From an uncultured Chlamydiae bacterium (GTDB lineage: Bacteria; Chlamydiota; Chlamydiia; Chlamydiales; SM23-39): a stretch of DNA of 13,584 nucleotides. Shown here in pieces: positions 1-6,312 of the stretch. The notes beneath the pieces are model-generated. The model saw only the letters and a list, made by a program, of their open reading frames with translations. It did no database searches and had not been told where the DNA came from. The translations under genes and the position numbers were made by a program. The stretch covers positions 1-13,584 of the forward strand of contig CAIPFQ010000231.1 of the NCBI GenBank assembly GCA_903864395.1. The letters are read 5' to 3'. Each line of letters opens with the position of its first letter. The first letter of the stretch is position 1.

Positions 1-534
1 CGATCGAAAGCACGCTACCATAATATCGATGTGCTTGTAGATTGGAGTACTGATCAACTGCTCCATTTTGAAGAATTGTCTCGAAAAGAGCAACAGAAGC
101 TCAAATGGTTAAAGGAATATGAAACAGGGTTAGAATATTGGAAACAATTGGTTTACATCGGGAGGATCACTAGAAATTTTGTTCGCAAAAATGGTCTTTG
201 GGTCGATTGCCATGAGCCATTGGGGGATCTGCTAATGGAAATGGAATTTTGTTCACAAGCCGAAGGATTTGCTGGTGAATTGGTCGATTTTATCGAGGAA
301 CAAGGGAGCAGAGTGCCAGACGGCAAACGTGTCCTTGGGTCGTCGGAGATCATAGAATCCCTATTTGGAAAACACAAAAGTGTTAGCGAAAAAGGGCCAA
401 AGCCAATGGGCAGGCTGATCTTGTCAATGGCAAGTAGGGTCGGTGAACGACCGACCGAGTCACTTGTAGCCACTGCATTTGAACAAATCAAAGAACACGA
501 TGTTAACGAGTGGCTAAAGAATGCTTTTTGTTAA
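1..534 (+). mobile_element. C-terminal part of an insertion-sequence transposase (5' end outside window)
   Basis: The reading frame is open from the first base of the window and ends at a TAA at 532-534; a GTG at 31 is unlikely to be the real start because in-frame codons continue upstream of it. The protein end is basic and helical. It contains a Gly-Ser-Ser-Glu-Ile-Ile-Glu-Ser-Leu-Phe-Gly-Lys stretch (about 103-114 counting from the GTG) that I associate with the C-terminal glutamate region of RNase H-fold (DDE) transposases found in amoeba-associated bacteria such as Parachlamydia and Legionella. That recollection is not checked, and I cannot name the IS family. No terminal inverted repeat can be matched because the left end is missing; the right end of the element must lie between 534 and the beta-barrel remnant starting near 572-600. 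The context, beside a decapitated gene and next to a break in conserved gene order, fits a transposition event. Confidence 0.6.
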
Positions 535-555
535 ATGGATTTTTGAAAGAGAAAT

Positions 556-590
556 GGAATCGTTTTCATAGAGCGGTTTTAGACGATTCC
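556..590. repeat. 8-bp inverted repeat just after the transposase gene
   Basis: GGAATCGT at 556-563 is the reverse complement of ACGATTCC at 583-590, with two further weak pairs inward and a loop of about 15 bases. A second inverted repeat, CCTGAC (589-594) with GTCAGG (616-621), overlaps its right arm, so two mutually exclusive hairpins could form. The position 22 bases after the transposase stop suggests an IS end or a transcription-blocking structure, but there is no T-run and no left-end partner in the window to compare. Confidence 0.3.
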
Positions 591-790
591 TGACACGCCA
601 GGCTCTTCTAGGGCAGTCAGGCACCTTCAATTTTGAAACTTTTACAGAATCGCAAAACCTGTTGAATATAGGATTTCAAATGCTTTTTAAGGGTAATAAC
701 GGCCTTTTTGGATCTTTTGAGTACGAAGGAGAATTTTTCTCAGGATATGTATCGAATCAAGTCGAAGGAAGATTTGGAGTTTATTTCTAA
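572..790 (+). pseudogene. C-terminal remnant of an autotransporter / outer-membrane beta-barrel protein
   Basis: The frame between the TAG at 569-571 and the TAA at 788-790 encodes 72 residues with no good start: the only ATG is at residue 37 and lacks a Shine-Dalgarno site. The residues alternate polar and hydrophobic/aromatic positions as in beta-strands, with Gly-Asn-Asn turns and a Tyr-Glu-Gly-Glu-Phe-Phe segment. The chain ends in Glu-Gly-Arg-Phe-Gly-Val-Tyr-Phe followed by the stop. A terminal phenylalanine preceded by alternating hydrophobics is the beta-signal recognised by the BAM complex, and the whole resembles the last four strands of an autotransporter beta-domain, a family common in chlamydiae (Pmp proteins and environmental-chlamydial autotransporters). 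No upstream part of such a gene is visible; the transposase occupies that place, so I infer truncation by insertion. This rests on pattern recognition, not an alignment. Confidence 0.55.
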
Positions 791-844
791 TCTGCAAGGA
801 GCTGGTGCAGATCGAGGATCGCTGCAAAATAATCAGAATCCAGA

Positions 845-900
845 ACGTCCTCGCTCACCCCATTCACGTGGATGAGGACGGGGCGCACCGAGAATCCACG
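845..900. repeat. Nested inverted repeats
   Basis: CGTCCTC at 845-851 pairs with GAGGACG at 874-880, and independently CGTGGAT at 867-873 pairs with ATCCACG at 894-900. The two stems overlap in space and could form alternative folds. The block is more GC-rich than its surroundings. It occurs once in the window, so it is not shown to be a dispersed repeat. Confidence 0.4.
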
Positions 901-908
901 GGGGGTAG

Positions 909-927
909 AAAACGCCTTGCGTTTTTT
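909..927 (+). terminator. Candidate intrinsic terminator downstream of the beta-barrel remnant
   Basis: AAAACGC (909-915), a three-base loop, GCGTTTT (919-925) and two further T residues make a short stem followed by T's in the plus direction. The stem is A/T-rich apart from its three G-C pairs, so it would be weak. It lies about 120 bases after the remnant's stop codon and could be the old terminator of that gene. Confidence 0.3.
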
Positions 928-1045
928 ATCAATTTCTTACAAAATTGCGACTCCAATCGGCGTTTTGGAAACCTTAATTTCGCATAAATACAAGGTATTG
1001 AACTTGGTTTGGATTAAAAAAACAGCAAAGACAAGCCGTAGGACC

Positions 1046-1067
1046 CCCCCCCTTTAAGAAGGGGAGG
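1046..1067 (-). terminator. Hairpin just downstream of rplS, possible 3' end of the operon transcript
   Basis: CCCCTT (1049-1054), loop TAAG, AAGGGG (1059-1064) form a perfect six-pair stem, extendable by two more G-C pairs beyond one mismatch. It begins four bases after the rplS stop on the minus strand. There is no U-run after the stem, so it is not a textbook rho-independent terminator; it may act as a 3' stability hairpin. The right arm in transcript orientation is part of a run of nine G residues. Confidence 0.35.
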
Positions 1068-1070
1068 ATA

Positions 1071-1478
1071 TTAAGATCCAGGCTCAGTCTCTATTTCAAC
1101 GGATTCCTCCACCTGGCTCTTAGGAGCTACAAAAATTTCCTTCAGCTTGATCGCTTTCCCTGTTTTGCCTTGCAGATGATAGAGCTTAGCTCGTCTGACC
1201 TTGCCAGAGCGCACGATCTCGATCCCTGCGATTTTTGGACTGTGAAGCAAAAAGACTTTATCCATGCTCGATCCATAAGCTGTACGATAGATCGTAAATG
1301 TCTCTGAGAGCCCTGCTCCCTTCTTCGCAATCACCAAGCCCATGAATGCTTGAATTCTTTCCTTGTCTCCTTCGATAATGCGCGTATTCACGCGAACAGT
1401 GTCCCCGACGCCAAAAGCTGGGGTTTCTTTTTTCTTATAATGAGCTTCAAGCTCCTCGATGACTGGTAAACGGCTCAC
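1071..1478 (-). CDS. rplS: 50S ribosomal protein L19
   Basis: Encodes a 135-residue protein of the large ribosomal subunit; L19 sits at the 30S-50S interface and contributes to intersubunit bridges. Family features visible are the Gly-Asp-Thr-Val-Arg-Val segment near residue 25, the Glu-Arg-Ile-Gln-Ala-Phe-Met-Gly-Leu-Val segment near 40, and the Val-Arg-Arg-Ala-Lys-Leu-Tyr-His-Leu block in the last third, close to the usual length of about 115-130. The tail after the core is acidic (Glu-rich), slightly longer than in many bacteria. The start is GTG at 1476-1478, supported by AAGGAG at 1486-1491 on the minus strand, seven bases upstream. The gene's first 32 bases overlap the 3' end of trmD in another frame, so it is the last, coupled gene of the seven-gene operon. 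The gene order trmD-rplS is widespread in bacteria. Confidence 0.97.
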   Translation of the reverse strand: MSRLPVIEELEAHYKKKETPAFGVGDTVRVNTRIIEGDKERIQAFMGLVIAKKGAGLSETFTIYRTAYGSSMDKVFLLHSPKIAGIEIVRSGKVRRAKLYHLQGKTGKAIKLKEIFVAPKSQVEESVEIETEPGS

Positions 1479-2169
1479 AGTTTTTCTCCTTAAATAATTT
1501 CAGTAATTCGGGCCTCATCTGTCCCGTTTTTTTTAATGCTTCTTGCTTGCGCCATTTTTGAATCTCAGCATGATGCCCTCCAAGCAGTACAGACGGCACC
1601 TCTAATCCTTCAAACACTTCTGGACGCGTATAATGGGGCGCATCAAAAATCCCCTCTTGAAACGAATCCTCTCGCACAGAGTCTGGATCTCCAATGACCC
1701 CTGGAACAAATCGGGAAATAGCATCGACGACAACAATCGCCGCAGCGCATCCATTGGTTAACACATAATCGCCGATACTCAACTCCTCGTCGATTTCCAA
1801 AGCGAGAACCCTTTCGTCAATCCCCTCATAATGACCGCACACAAGAATCAGGTGCTCTTTCTTCGCAAGCCCTTCGCACTTCGCTGCGTTTAAAACAGCC
1901 CCTTGAGGCGAGAGATAGACGACATGAGAGCCAGACGCTTTTCTTGCTTGGCGAATCGCCCTCACAAGAGGGCCTGGGGTCATCACCATGCCAGGACCGC
2001 CCCCAAAGGGACGATCATCCACTTTCCCATGCTTATTTTCCGCAAAGTCCCGAACATCAGAACACCGAATCTCCAAAAGACCTTTTTCTCGTGCCCGCAT
2101 CAACATACTCACATCGAAAGGGCCCTGAAAATAGGCGGGGAACAGGGATATTATATCAATCGTAACCAC
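1447..2169 (-). CDS. trmD: tRNA (guanine(37)-N1)-methyltransferase TrmD
   Basis: Encodes a 240-residue SPOUT (trefoil-knot) enzyme that methylates N1 of G37, next to the anticodon, using S-adenosylmethionine; this prevents +1 frameshifting. Seen directly: Gly-Gly-Gly-Pro-Gly-Met-Val-Met at 56-63, the Tyr-Leu-Ser-Pro-Gln-Gly cofactor-loop motif at 85-90, Cys-Gly-His-Tyr-Glu-Gly-Ile-Asp-Glu-Arg at 111-120, the knot segment Ser-Ile-Gly-Asp-Tyr-Val-Leu-Thr-Asn-Gly at 131-140, and Arg153 and Asp168 at the positions of the catalytic Arg/Asp pair. The C-terminal tRNA-binding domain ends in the usual Trp-Arg...Arg-Pro-Glu-Leu-Leu. The start is GTG, two bases after the rpsP stop, with no clear Shine-Dalgarno site, so translation is probably coupled to rpsP. 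Its 3' end overlaps rplS by 32 bases. Confidence 0.97.
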   Translation of the reverse strand: MVTIDIISLFPAYFQGPFDVSMLMRAREKGLLEIRCSDVRDFAENKHGKVDDRPFGGGPGMVMTPGPLVRAIRQARKASGSHVVYLSPQGAVLNAAKCEGLAKKEHLILVCGHYEGIDERVLALEIDEELSIGDYVLTNGCAAAIVVVDAISRFVPGVIGDPDSVREDSFQEGIFDAPHYTRPEVFEGLEVPSVLLGGHHAEIQKWRKQEALKKTGQMRPELLKLFKEKNCEPFTSHRGA

Positions 2170-2171
2170 GG

Positions 2172-2486
2172 CTATTTTTTCTTACGCTGAACTCTTGCTT
2201 TTTCGCGCTTTGCTTGTTTTTTCGCCGTCATTTGTTTGATAACATCAGGAGATAGCGTATTCACGAGGGACAGAACACGATCGCTAGCCTGGGCGCCGTG
2301 ATTAATCCAATGTTGAAACCTGTCAATATTTAAAACACAGTTGCTTCCCGTAGCACCAAATGGATTGTACCATCCAAGTTTTTCTACATATCTTCCATCC
2401 CTAGGAGCTCGAACTTCTGTAACAACGATTCTAAAGTGCTGACAGTTGCTTGCACCTTGCTGTCTCATACGTATGACTAATGCCAT
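2172..2486 (-). CDS. rpsP: 30S ribosomal protein S16
   Basis: Encodes a 104-residue small-subunit protein that helps early 16S rRNA 5'-domain assembly. The family pattern is clear: an N-terminal Val-Ile-Arg-Met-Arg, then Phe-Arg-Ile-Val-Val, Ala-Pro-Arg-Asp-Gly-Arg-Tyr-Val-Glu-Lys-Leu-Gly-Trp-Tyr-Asn-Pro, and a basic tail ending in several lysines. It is slightly longer than the typical 80-90 residues because of that tail. The ATG start lies inside the end of ffh, with a ten-base overlap, and is preceded by a GGGAAGA ribosome binding site. It is followed two bases later by trmD, so rpsP is translated in the middle of a tightly packed operon. Confidence 0.97.
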   Translation of the reverse strand: MALVIRMRQQGASNCQHFRIVVTEVRAPRDGRYVEKLGWYNPFGATGSNCVLNIDRFQHWINHGAQASDRVLSLVNTLSPDVIKQMTAKKQAKREKARVQRKKK

Positions 2487-3817
2487 TGATTCTTCCCTTT
2501 CATTTGTTTTTCTAGATTCGACAGACCCTTAGGATCTGGCATATTTTTAAAAAGCTGTTTGACCCGCTTAAAATTTTTAACCAAACGGTTTACATTGTCA
2601 AGGGGTACGCCACTCCCCTTGGCCACTCTTTTGCGACGGCTCACATCCAACTCATCTCTTTCTTGCCTCTCTCTCGGCGTCATAGAGAGAATAACAGCTT
2701 CCATCGCTCCAAATTCTTCATCAGAAACATCCCCCCCCCCCATGGAACTAAGGCCTGGCATCATTTTTATGAGACTTTTAAAAGACCCCATTTTTTTCAC
2801 CATCGCCATCTGTTTTAGGTAATCTTCATAGGTAAATGTAGCTTTCCGAAGTTTTTTTTCCATCTCCTGGTGCGTCTCTTCATCAATATGCTCTTTCGCT
2901 TTTTTCACCAGGTTAATGACATCGCCCATGCCCAAAATTCGATCCGCCATCGAACGAGGATTAAACACTTGCAAATCCCCTATCTTTTCTCCATAGCCTT
3001 CAAACTTCAAAGGCCTTTGCGTAATTTCTCGAATTGAAATCGCCGCACCAGCGCGAGCACTTCCATCGAGCATCGTTAAAATTGTCCCCGTAATCTGCAC
3101 CCTCTTATCAAACTCGGCCGCAACACGCACCGCGTCCTGCCCAGTAGCAGCACTCGCTACAAACAAGATCTCTCGGGGAGAGAGAATCTTTTTCATAGCT
3201 TCGAGCTCTTCCATCAAAGACTCGTCAAGATGCAATCGCCCTGCCGTATCGACAATTAACACATCAAAGCCCTCTTGCTTAGCTTTGTCATAAGCTTTTT
3301 TTGCTACCTCGCACGGATCTTTTTCCCCTTCTAAGAAGAAAACCGGAAGACCCAAGGAAGATCCCAAGACCTTCAACTGCTCTACAGCTGCGGGACGCTG
3401 CAAATCGCATGCTGCTAAAAGAATCTTTTTGTTCTTCTCTTCTTTCCGAATAAAGGACGCCAGTTTCGCACAGCTCGTCGTTTTCCCAGATCCTTGAAGA
3501 CCGCAAACCATGACGACTGAAATCTTTCCATTTAAGTCGAGGGGCGCCTCTTCATTCCCCATCAAAGCCACTAATTCCGCATGCACAAGGTCAATAAATT
3601 GCTGACCTGGAGAGACCGACTTTAAAACGGAGCCTCCCACCACTTTTTCCTTCATTCGAAGGATAAACTGACTGACAACGCCATAATTCACATCGGCATC
3701 CAAAAGGGCAAGACGCACCTGACGAATCGCGTCTGCGATATTGTCATCCGTCAAAACCTTTTTCCCAGAAAACCCTGAAAAAAGACTTTGAAACTTTTCA
3801 GTAAGAGCGCCAAACAT
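2477..3817 (-). CDS. ffh: Signal recognition particle protein Ffh (SRP54)
   Basis: Encodes a 446-residue GTPase that binds signal sequences and 4.5S RNA and delivers ribosomes to FtsY at the inner membrane. Domain order is normal: N domain about 1-95; G domain with G1 Gly-Leu-Gln-Gly-Ser-Gly-Lys-Thr at 106-113, Arg-Pro-Ala-Ala at 141-144 and G3 Asp-Thr-Ala-Gly-Arg at 190-194; methionine-rich M domain from about 290 with the RNA-binding Ser-Arg-Arg-Lys-Arg-Val-Ala-Lys-Gly-Ser-Gly at 393-403. Oddities: the G4 motif reads Thr-Met-Leu-Asp (248-251) instead of Thr-Lys-x-Asp, and the preceding Asp-Ala-x-Thr-Gly-Gln-Asp element begins Ser-Ala-Ala (222-224). The M-domain finger loop contains Gly360-362 encoded by part of an 11-G run. 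The ATG start has only a modest upstream GGG. It lies 24 bases after prmC and overlaps rpsP by ten bases. Confidence 0.96.
   Translation of the reverse strand: MFGALTEKFQSLFSGFSGKKVLTDDNIADAIRQVRLALLDADVNYGVVSQFILRMKEKVVGGSVLKSVSPGQQFIDLVHAELVALMGNEEAPLDLNGKISVVMVCGLQGSGKTTSCAKLASFIRKEEKNKKILLAACDLQRPAAVEQLKVLGSSLGLPVFFLEGEKDPCEVAKKAYDKAKQEGFDVLIVDTAGRLHLDESLMEELEAMKKILSPREILFVASAATGQDAVRVAAEFDKRVQITGTILTMLDGSARAGAAISIREITQRPLKFEGYGEKIGDLQVFNPRSMADRILGMGDVINLVKKAKEHIDEETHQEMEKKLRKATFTYEDYLKQMAMVKKMGSFKSLIKMMPGLSSMGGGDVSDEEFGAMEAVILSMTPRERQERDELDVSRRKRVAKGSGVPLDNVNRLVKNFKRVKQLFKNMPDPKGLSNLEKQMKGKNQWH
2731..2741 (-). repeat. G11 homopolymer inside ffh
   Basis: Eleven consecutive C residues on the plus strand read as G11 in the coding strand, covering the end of Met359, three glycine codons and the first base of Asp363 in the loop of the Ffh M domain. 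Tracts of this length are prone to slippage. As assembled, the frame is intact. Confidence 0.9.
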
Positions 3818-3841
3818 GCAAATACCCTTTAAACCACAGAA

Positions 3842-4702
3842 TCATATCGGATGAATCAATTCCTTTTCAAGGAAAAAAAATCGATCTTTCCCCGACCAAT
3901 CTTGAACAAGTCTCTTCATCTTCCAAACAGGGGATTTGAAAATATAATTTACATCGTCCCCTTGATTAAAGCCAATTTCTAAAAACACCCGAGCGCCAGG
4001 ATTTAAAAGTGAGGGAAGATCCATTTCCAGTCGCTCGTAAAACTCAAACCCCTTCTCGCCGCCGACAAGAGCCCCTTGAGGCTCAAAATCGCGCACGGAA
4101 AGGTCCAGCGCCGCATAATCCTTTGAAGAAATATAAGGCGGGTTCACAACCACAACATCTGCCTTTTTCCCCTGAAAAGGGGTTAAAAGATCGCCCTCTA
4201 AGAGGGATACATCAACCCCATTATGATTCGCATTTTCCTTGGCAAGCGCTAAAGCGTCTGACGAAATATCAGACAAAGAAACATTCATAAAGGGATATTT
4301 TTTTTTCAAGGCAATGCCTATACACCCAGACCCTGTGCAAAGATCCCAGAGCGCAAGGGGCTCCTTTTCTCCATCCAACTGCTTTACAATATGATCGACT
4401 AAAATTTCCGTTTCTGGGCGAGGAATCAAGCCTCGGGCATCGACTCGAATCTCACACCCATAAAATTCTACAAGGCCTGTAATATACTCCAAAGGCTCTC
4501 CCAGACTCAGCCGTTTTACCCATGTGCGTAAAGGGGCTATTTCGTCCTCAGTCAAGGGGCGATCCCATTGAAGATATAAATCAATTCGTTTCACCTTAAG
4601 AGCATGTGCAAGAATTTCTTCCGCAAGGCGGCGAGGTCTATCGATATTTTTTATTTTAAAGAAATCAGAGGAGGCTTGAAAAATATCTTGGACTGTTTTC
4701 AC
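3842..4702 (-). CDS. prmC: Peptide chain release factor N5-glutamine methyltransferase PrmC (HemK)
   Basis: Encodes a 286-residue class I SAM-dependent methyltransferase that methylates the glutamine of the GGQ motif in release factors, raising termination efficiency. An N-terminal helical domain (about 1-75) that grips the release factor precedes the Rossmann domain. In the latter, motif I is [10 protein letters not shown] at 120-129 and the substrate-binding Asn-Pro-Pro-Tyr is at 187-190; Gly-Leu-Ile-Pro-Arg-Pro-Glu-Thr-Glu at 91-99 is the family linker motif. The start is GTG, sharing GTGA with the prfA stop codon (4699-4702), so it is translationally coupled to the gene for its own substrate. 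The length is usual for the family. Confidence 0.96.
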   Translation of the reverse strand: MKTVQDIFQASSDFFKIKNIDRPRRLAEEILAHALKVKRIDLYLQWDRPLTEDEIAPLRTWVKRLSLGEPLEYITGLVEFYGCEIRVDARGLIPRPETEILVDHIVKQLDGEKEPLALWDLCTGSGCIGIALKKKYPFMNVSLSDISSDALALAKENANHNGVDVSLLEGDLLTPFQGKKADVVVVNPPYISSKDYAALDLSVRDFEPQGALVGGEKGFEFYERLEMDLPSLLNPGARVFLEIGFNQGDDVNYIFKSPVWKMKRLVQDWSGKDRFFFLEKELIHPI

Positions 4703-5763
4703 GAAGAAAGTTTTTCCTGATAAAAATGATTGACCAGAGGAAGAGTCAAATCATCGAGATCCCCTTCCATCACCCGGTCGAGCTTATAGAGGGTGACGTT
4801 AATTCGATGATCTGTCACTCGGTTCTGTGGAAAATTGTAGGTGCGAATTCTTTCAGAGCGATCTCCGCTGCCAACCTGAGAGGATCTCGCAAGAGACATT
4901 TCAGCACTCGCTTTTCGGCGCAGCTCCTCTGTAATGCGCAAAGCGAGGATGCGCATCGCTTTTTCTTTATTTTTGTGCTGGCTCCTCTCTTCTTGACAAG
5001 CGACAATCGTCCCTGTCGGAACGTGGGTAATGCGCACAGCCGAATCGGTTCGATTGACGTGCTGACCGCCTGCCCCTGAAGCGCGATACGTGTCGATTTG
5101 TAAATCTTTTTCATCGATTTGCACTTTTTCCGTCTCGTCAGGCTCTAATAAAACAGCCATCGTGATGGCTGATGTGTGAACGCGTCCCTGTGTCTCTGTC
5201 GCTGGCACTCGCTGCACACGATGGGTGCCCCCCTCGTACTGCATCAAGCGAAAAACATTGGGGCCTGCGAGCGACATCACATATTCTTTATACCCCCCCA
5301 GCTCAGAAGGAGCTGAGGAAAGCACTTCGCATCTCCAGTTCTTGCTCGTGGCATAGTACTGGTACATACGCACACAATCAGCCACAAAAAGAGCGGCTTC
5401 ATCTCCTCCTGTGCCTGCGCGAAGCTCTAAAATAATCGTCCGATGGTCGCGCGGATCAGGGGGAACAAGGAGGTTTTGCAGGGCGACCAATCCATCCTCT
5501 TTTTCCTTGTTGAGGCGAGCGATTTCTTCTCGCAATAGCCCCTGCATTTCAGGATCAGACTCCTCTTCAAGCAAAGAGAGACTCTCTGTGAGCTGCTTTT
5601 CAGCCCTTTTGCATTGATTCCAAAGATCTCTGATCTCAGAAAGATAGGAATGCTCCTGCGCTAACTGACGATATAGCTTTTGATCGGAGAAAGTAGAAGG
5701 AAGACCCAACTGATCTTCAACCTCCCTAAGGCGCACTAAAAGAGTTTCAACTTTTTCGTTCAC
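4699..5763 (-). CDS. prfA: Peptide chain release factor 1
   Basis: Encodes a 354-residue class I release factor that recognises UAA and UAG and triggers peptide release. The Pro-Ala-Thr codon-recognition tripeptide is at 187-189 inside the signature [10 protein letters not shown]. The catalytic Gly-Gly-Gln is at 232-234, followed by [10 protein letters not shown]. The N-terminal 95 residues form a helical domain 1 and the size is normal. RF1 is distinguished from RF2 by the Pro-x-Thr tripeptide and by the lack of an internal frameshift site. The GTG start at 5761-5763 shares GTGA with the upstream rpmE stop (5760-5762), and the stop overlaps the prmC start, so the three genes are coupled in series. 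Many in this genome region use GTG, apparently because the overlap requires it. Confidence 0.97.
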   Translation of the reverse strand: MNEKVETLLVRLREVEDQLGLPSTFSDQKLYRQLAQEHSYLSEIRDLWNQCKRAEKQLTESLSLLEEESDPEMQGLLREEIARLNKEKEDGLVALQNLLVPPDPRDHRTIILELRAGTGGDEAALFVADCVRMYQYYATSKNWRCEVLSSAPSELGGYKEYVMSLAGPNVFRLMQYEGGTHRVQRVPATETQGRVHTSAITMAVLLEPDETEKVQIDEKDLQIDTYRASGAGGQHVNRTDSAVRITHVPTGTIVACQEERSQHKNKEKAMRILALRITEELRRKASAEMSLARSSQVGSGDRSERIRTYNFPQNRVTDHRINVTLYKLDRVMEGDLDDLTLPLVNHFYQEKLSS

Positions 5764-6098
5764 ACGATCTTCGATTTTGAACTAGACTTTGCTTTTTCTT
5801 TGCCGGCAGTTTTTTTTGCCTCTTCTTGCTTATCCTGCGCTTGCTTCACTTCCGCAGCCTTTCTTTGATATTTTTTCGCAAACTTATCCACGCGGCCTTC
5901 GGAATCGACAAATTGATTCGATTTTGTGAAAAATGGGTGGGAAGCGGAGGAAATTGGAAGTTTACAAAGAGGATATTCTTTTCCATTCAATATTTCTTTG
6001 TCTTTTGATTGTAGCGTAGTGCCGATGAGAAATTTTGTTCCGGTTGAAGAGTCGACAAACAAAACTTCTTGGTATGGAGGATGGATTTTTTCTTTCAT
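5760..6098 (-). CDS. rpmE: 50S ribosomal protein L31, type B-like
   Basis: Encodes a 112-residue protein of the 50S central protuberance. Seen: [10 protein letters not shown] at 5-14, Ser-Ser-Ala-Ser-His-Pro-Phe-Phe-Thr near 50-58, and Glu-Gly-Arg-Val-Asp-Lys-Phe at 68-74. There is one cysteine (C45) and no CxxC pair, so it should not bind zinc in the classic type A way. A Lys/Glu/Ala/Ser-rich tail of about 35 residues after the core matches, from memory, the extended chlamydial L31. I place the start at ATG 6096-6098; the in-frame TTG just upstream adds only one residue and is less likely. No strong Shine-Dalgarno site is seen. It is the first gene of the operon, followed with a four-base overlap by prfA. 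The gene order rpmE-prfA-prmC is typical of several bacteria including chlamydiae. Confidence 0.93.
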   Translation of the reverse strand: MKEKIHPPYQEVLFVDSSTGTKFLIGTTLQSKDKEILNGKEYPLCKLPISSASHPFFTKSNQFVDSEGRVDKFAKKYQRKAAEVKQAQDKQEEAKKTAGKEKAKSSSKSKIV

Positions 6099-6143
6099 CA
6101 AATTAACATCGCGAAAAACCGATGCTCCCTAGGGGTTAAAAGG

Positions 6144-6251
6144 TTAAAAACAGAGGATTTTTACGACAGCATCGCTATCCTGGAATCGCCAAACCAGCAT
6201 GAGAGATATGAAAAGCATACAAAATAGTGTGAATTTAGAACAAGAAGACAT
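6144..6251 (-). CDS. Possible 35-aa small membrane protein upstream of rpmE
   Basis: An ATG at 6249-6251 opens a 35-codon frame ending at 6144. The product has a hydrophobic stretch of about 15 residues (Phe-Thr-Leu-Phe-Cys-Met-Leu-Phe-Ile-Ser-Leu...) after a short Ser/Cys/Lys start, then a charged tail, as a single-span small protein would. There is no clear ribosome binding site and nothing I recognise, so it may be just leader DNA of the rpmE operon. The frame continues upstream to 6464 but there it is opposite the rhomboid gene and is only its shadow. Confidence 0.15.
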   Translation of the reverse strand: MSSCSKFTLFCMLFISLMLVWRFQDSDAVVKILCF

Positions 6252-6312
6252 TCTATTCGCAGCGAAAAAGGGACTTGTGATAAAATTTGTTGTACTTATA
6301 AGGAATTGAACC

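Larger units (their letters stand above)
791..1070. other. Non-coding, inverted-repeat-rich stretch between the beta-barrel remnant and rplS
   Basis: I see no convincing gene here. Short open frames at 805-987 and 872-1057 lack ribosome binding sites and have compositions unlike real proteins. The stretch does hold nested inverted repeats (845-900), a small terminator-like hairpin (909-927), and a C9 tract with a hairpin next to the rplS stop (1044-1067). In chlamydiae rnhB and gmk are expected, from memory, to follow rplS on the minus strand. Neither is recognisable in this stretch. Confidence 0.5.

Noticed and set aside
845..900. A CCCCA...CACGTGG...ATGA stretch resembling a type I-E CRISPR repeat
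   Set aside because: Only one imperfect copy occurs. No second repeat lies at the expected distance of about 61 bases on either side and no cas gene is present, so it was kept only as an inverted repeat.
872..1057. 61-codon plus-strand frame between the remnant and rplS
   Set aside because: No ribosome binding site, Arg/Lys/Thr-rich composition without pattern, and it runs through the inverted repeats and the C9 tract; an overlapping frame at 805-987 is no better.
6275..6301. Promoter TTGTGA...TTATAA before the rhomboid gene
   Set aside because: The -10 box would overlap the ribosome binding site (AAGGA at 6300-6304), so a transcript from it would lose that site; spacing is also only 15 bases.
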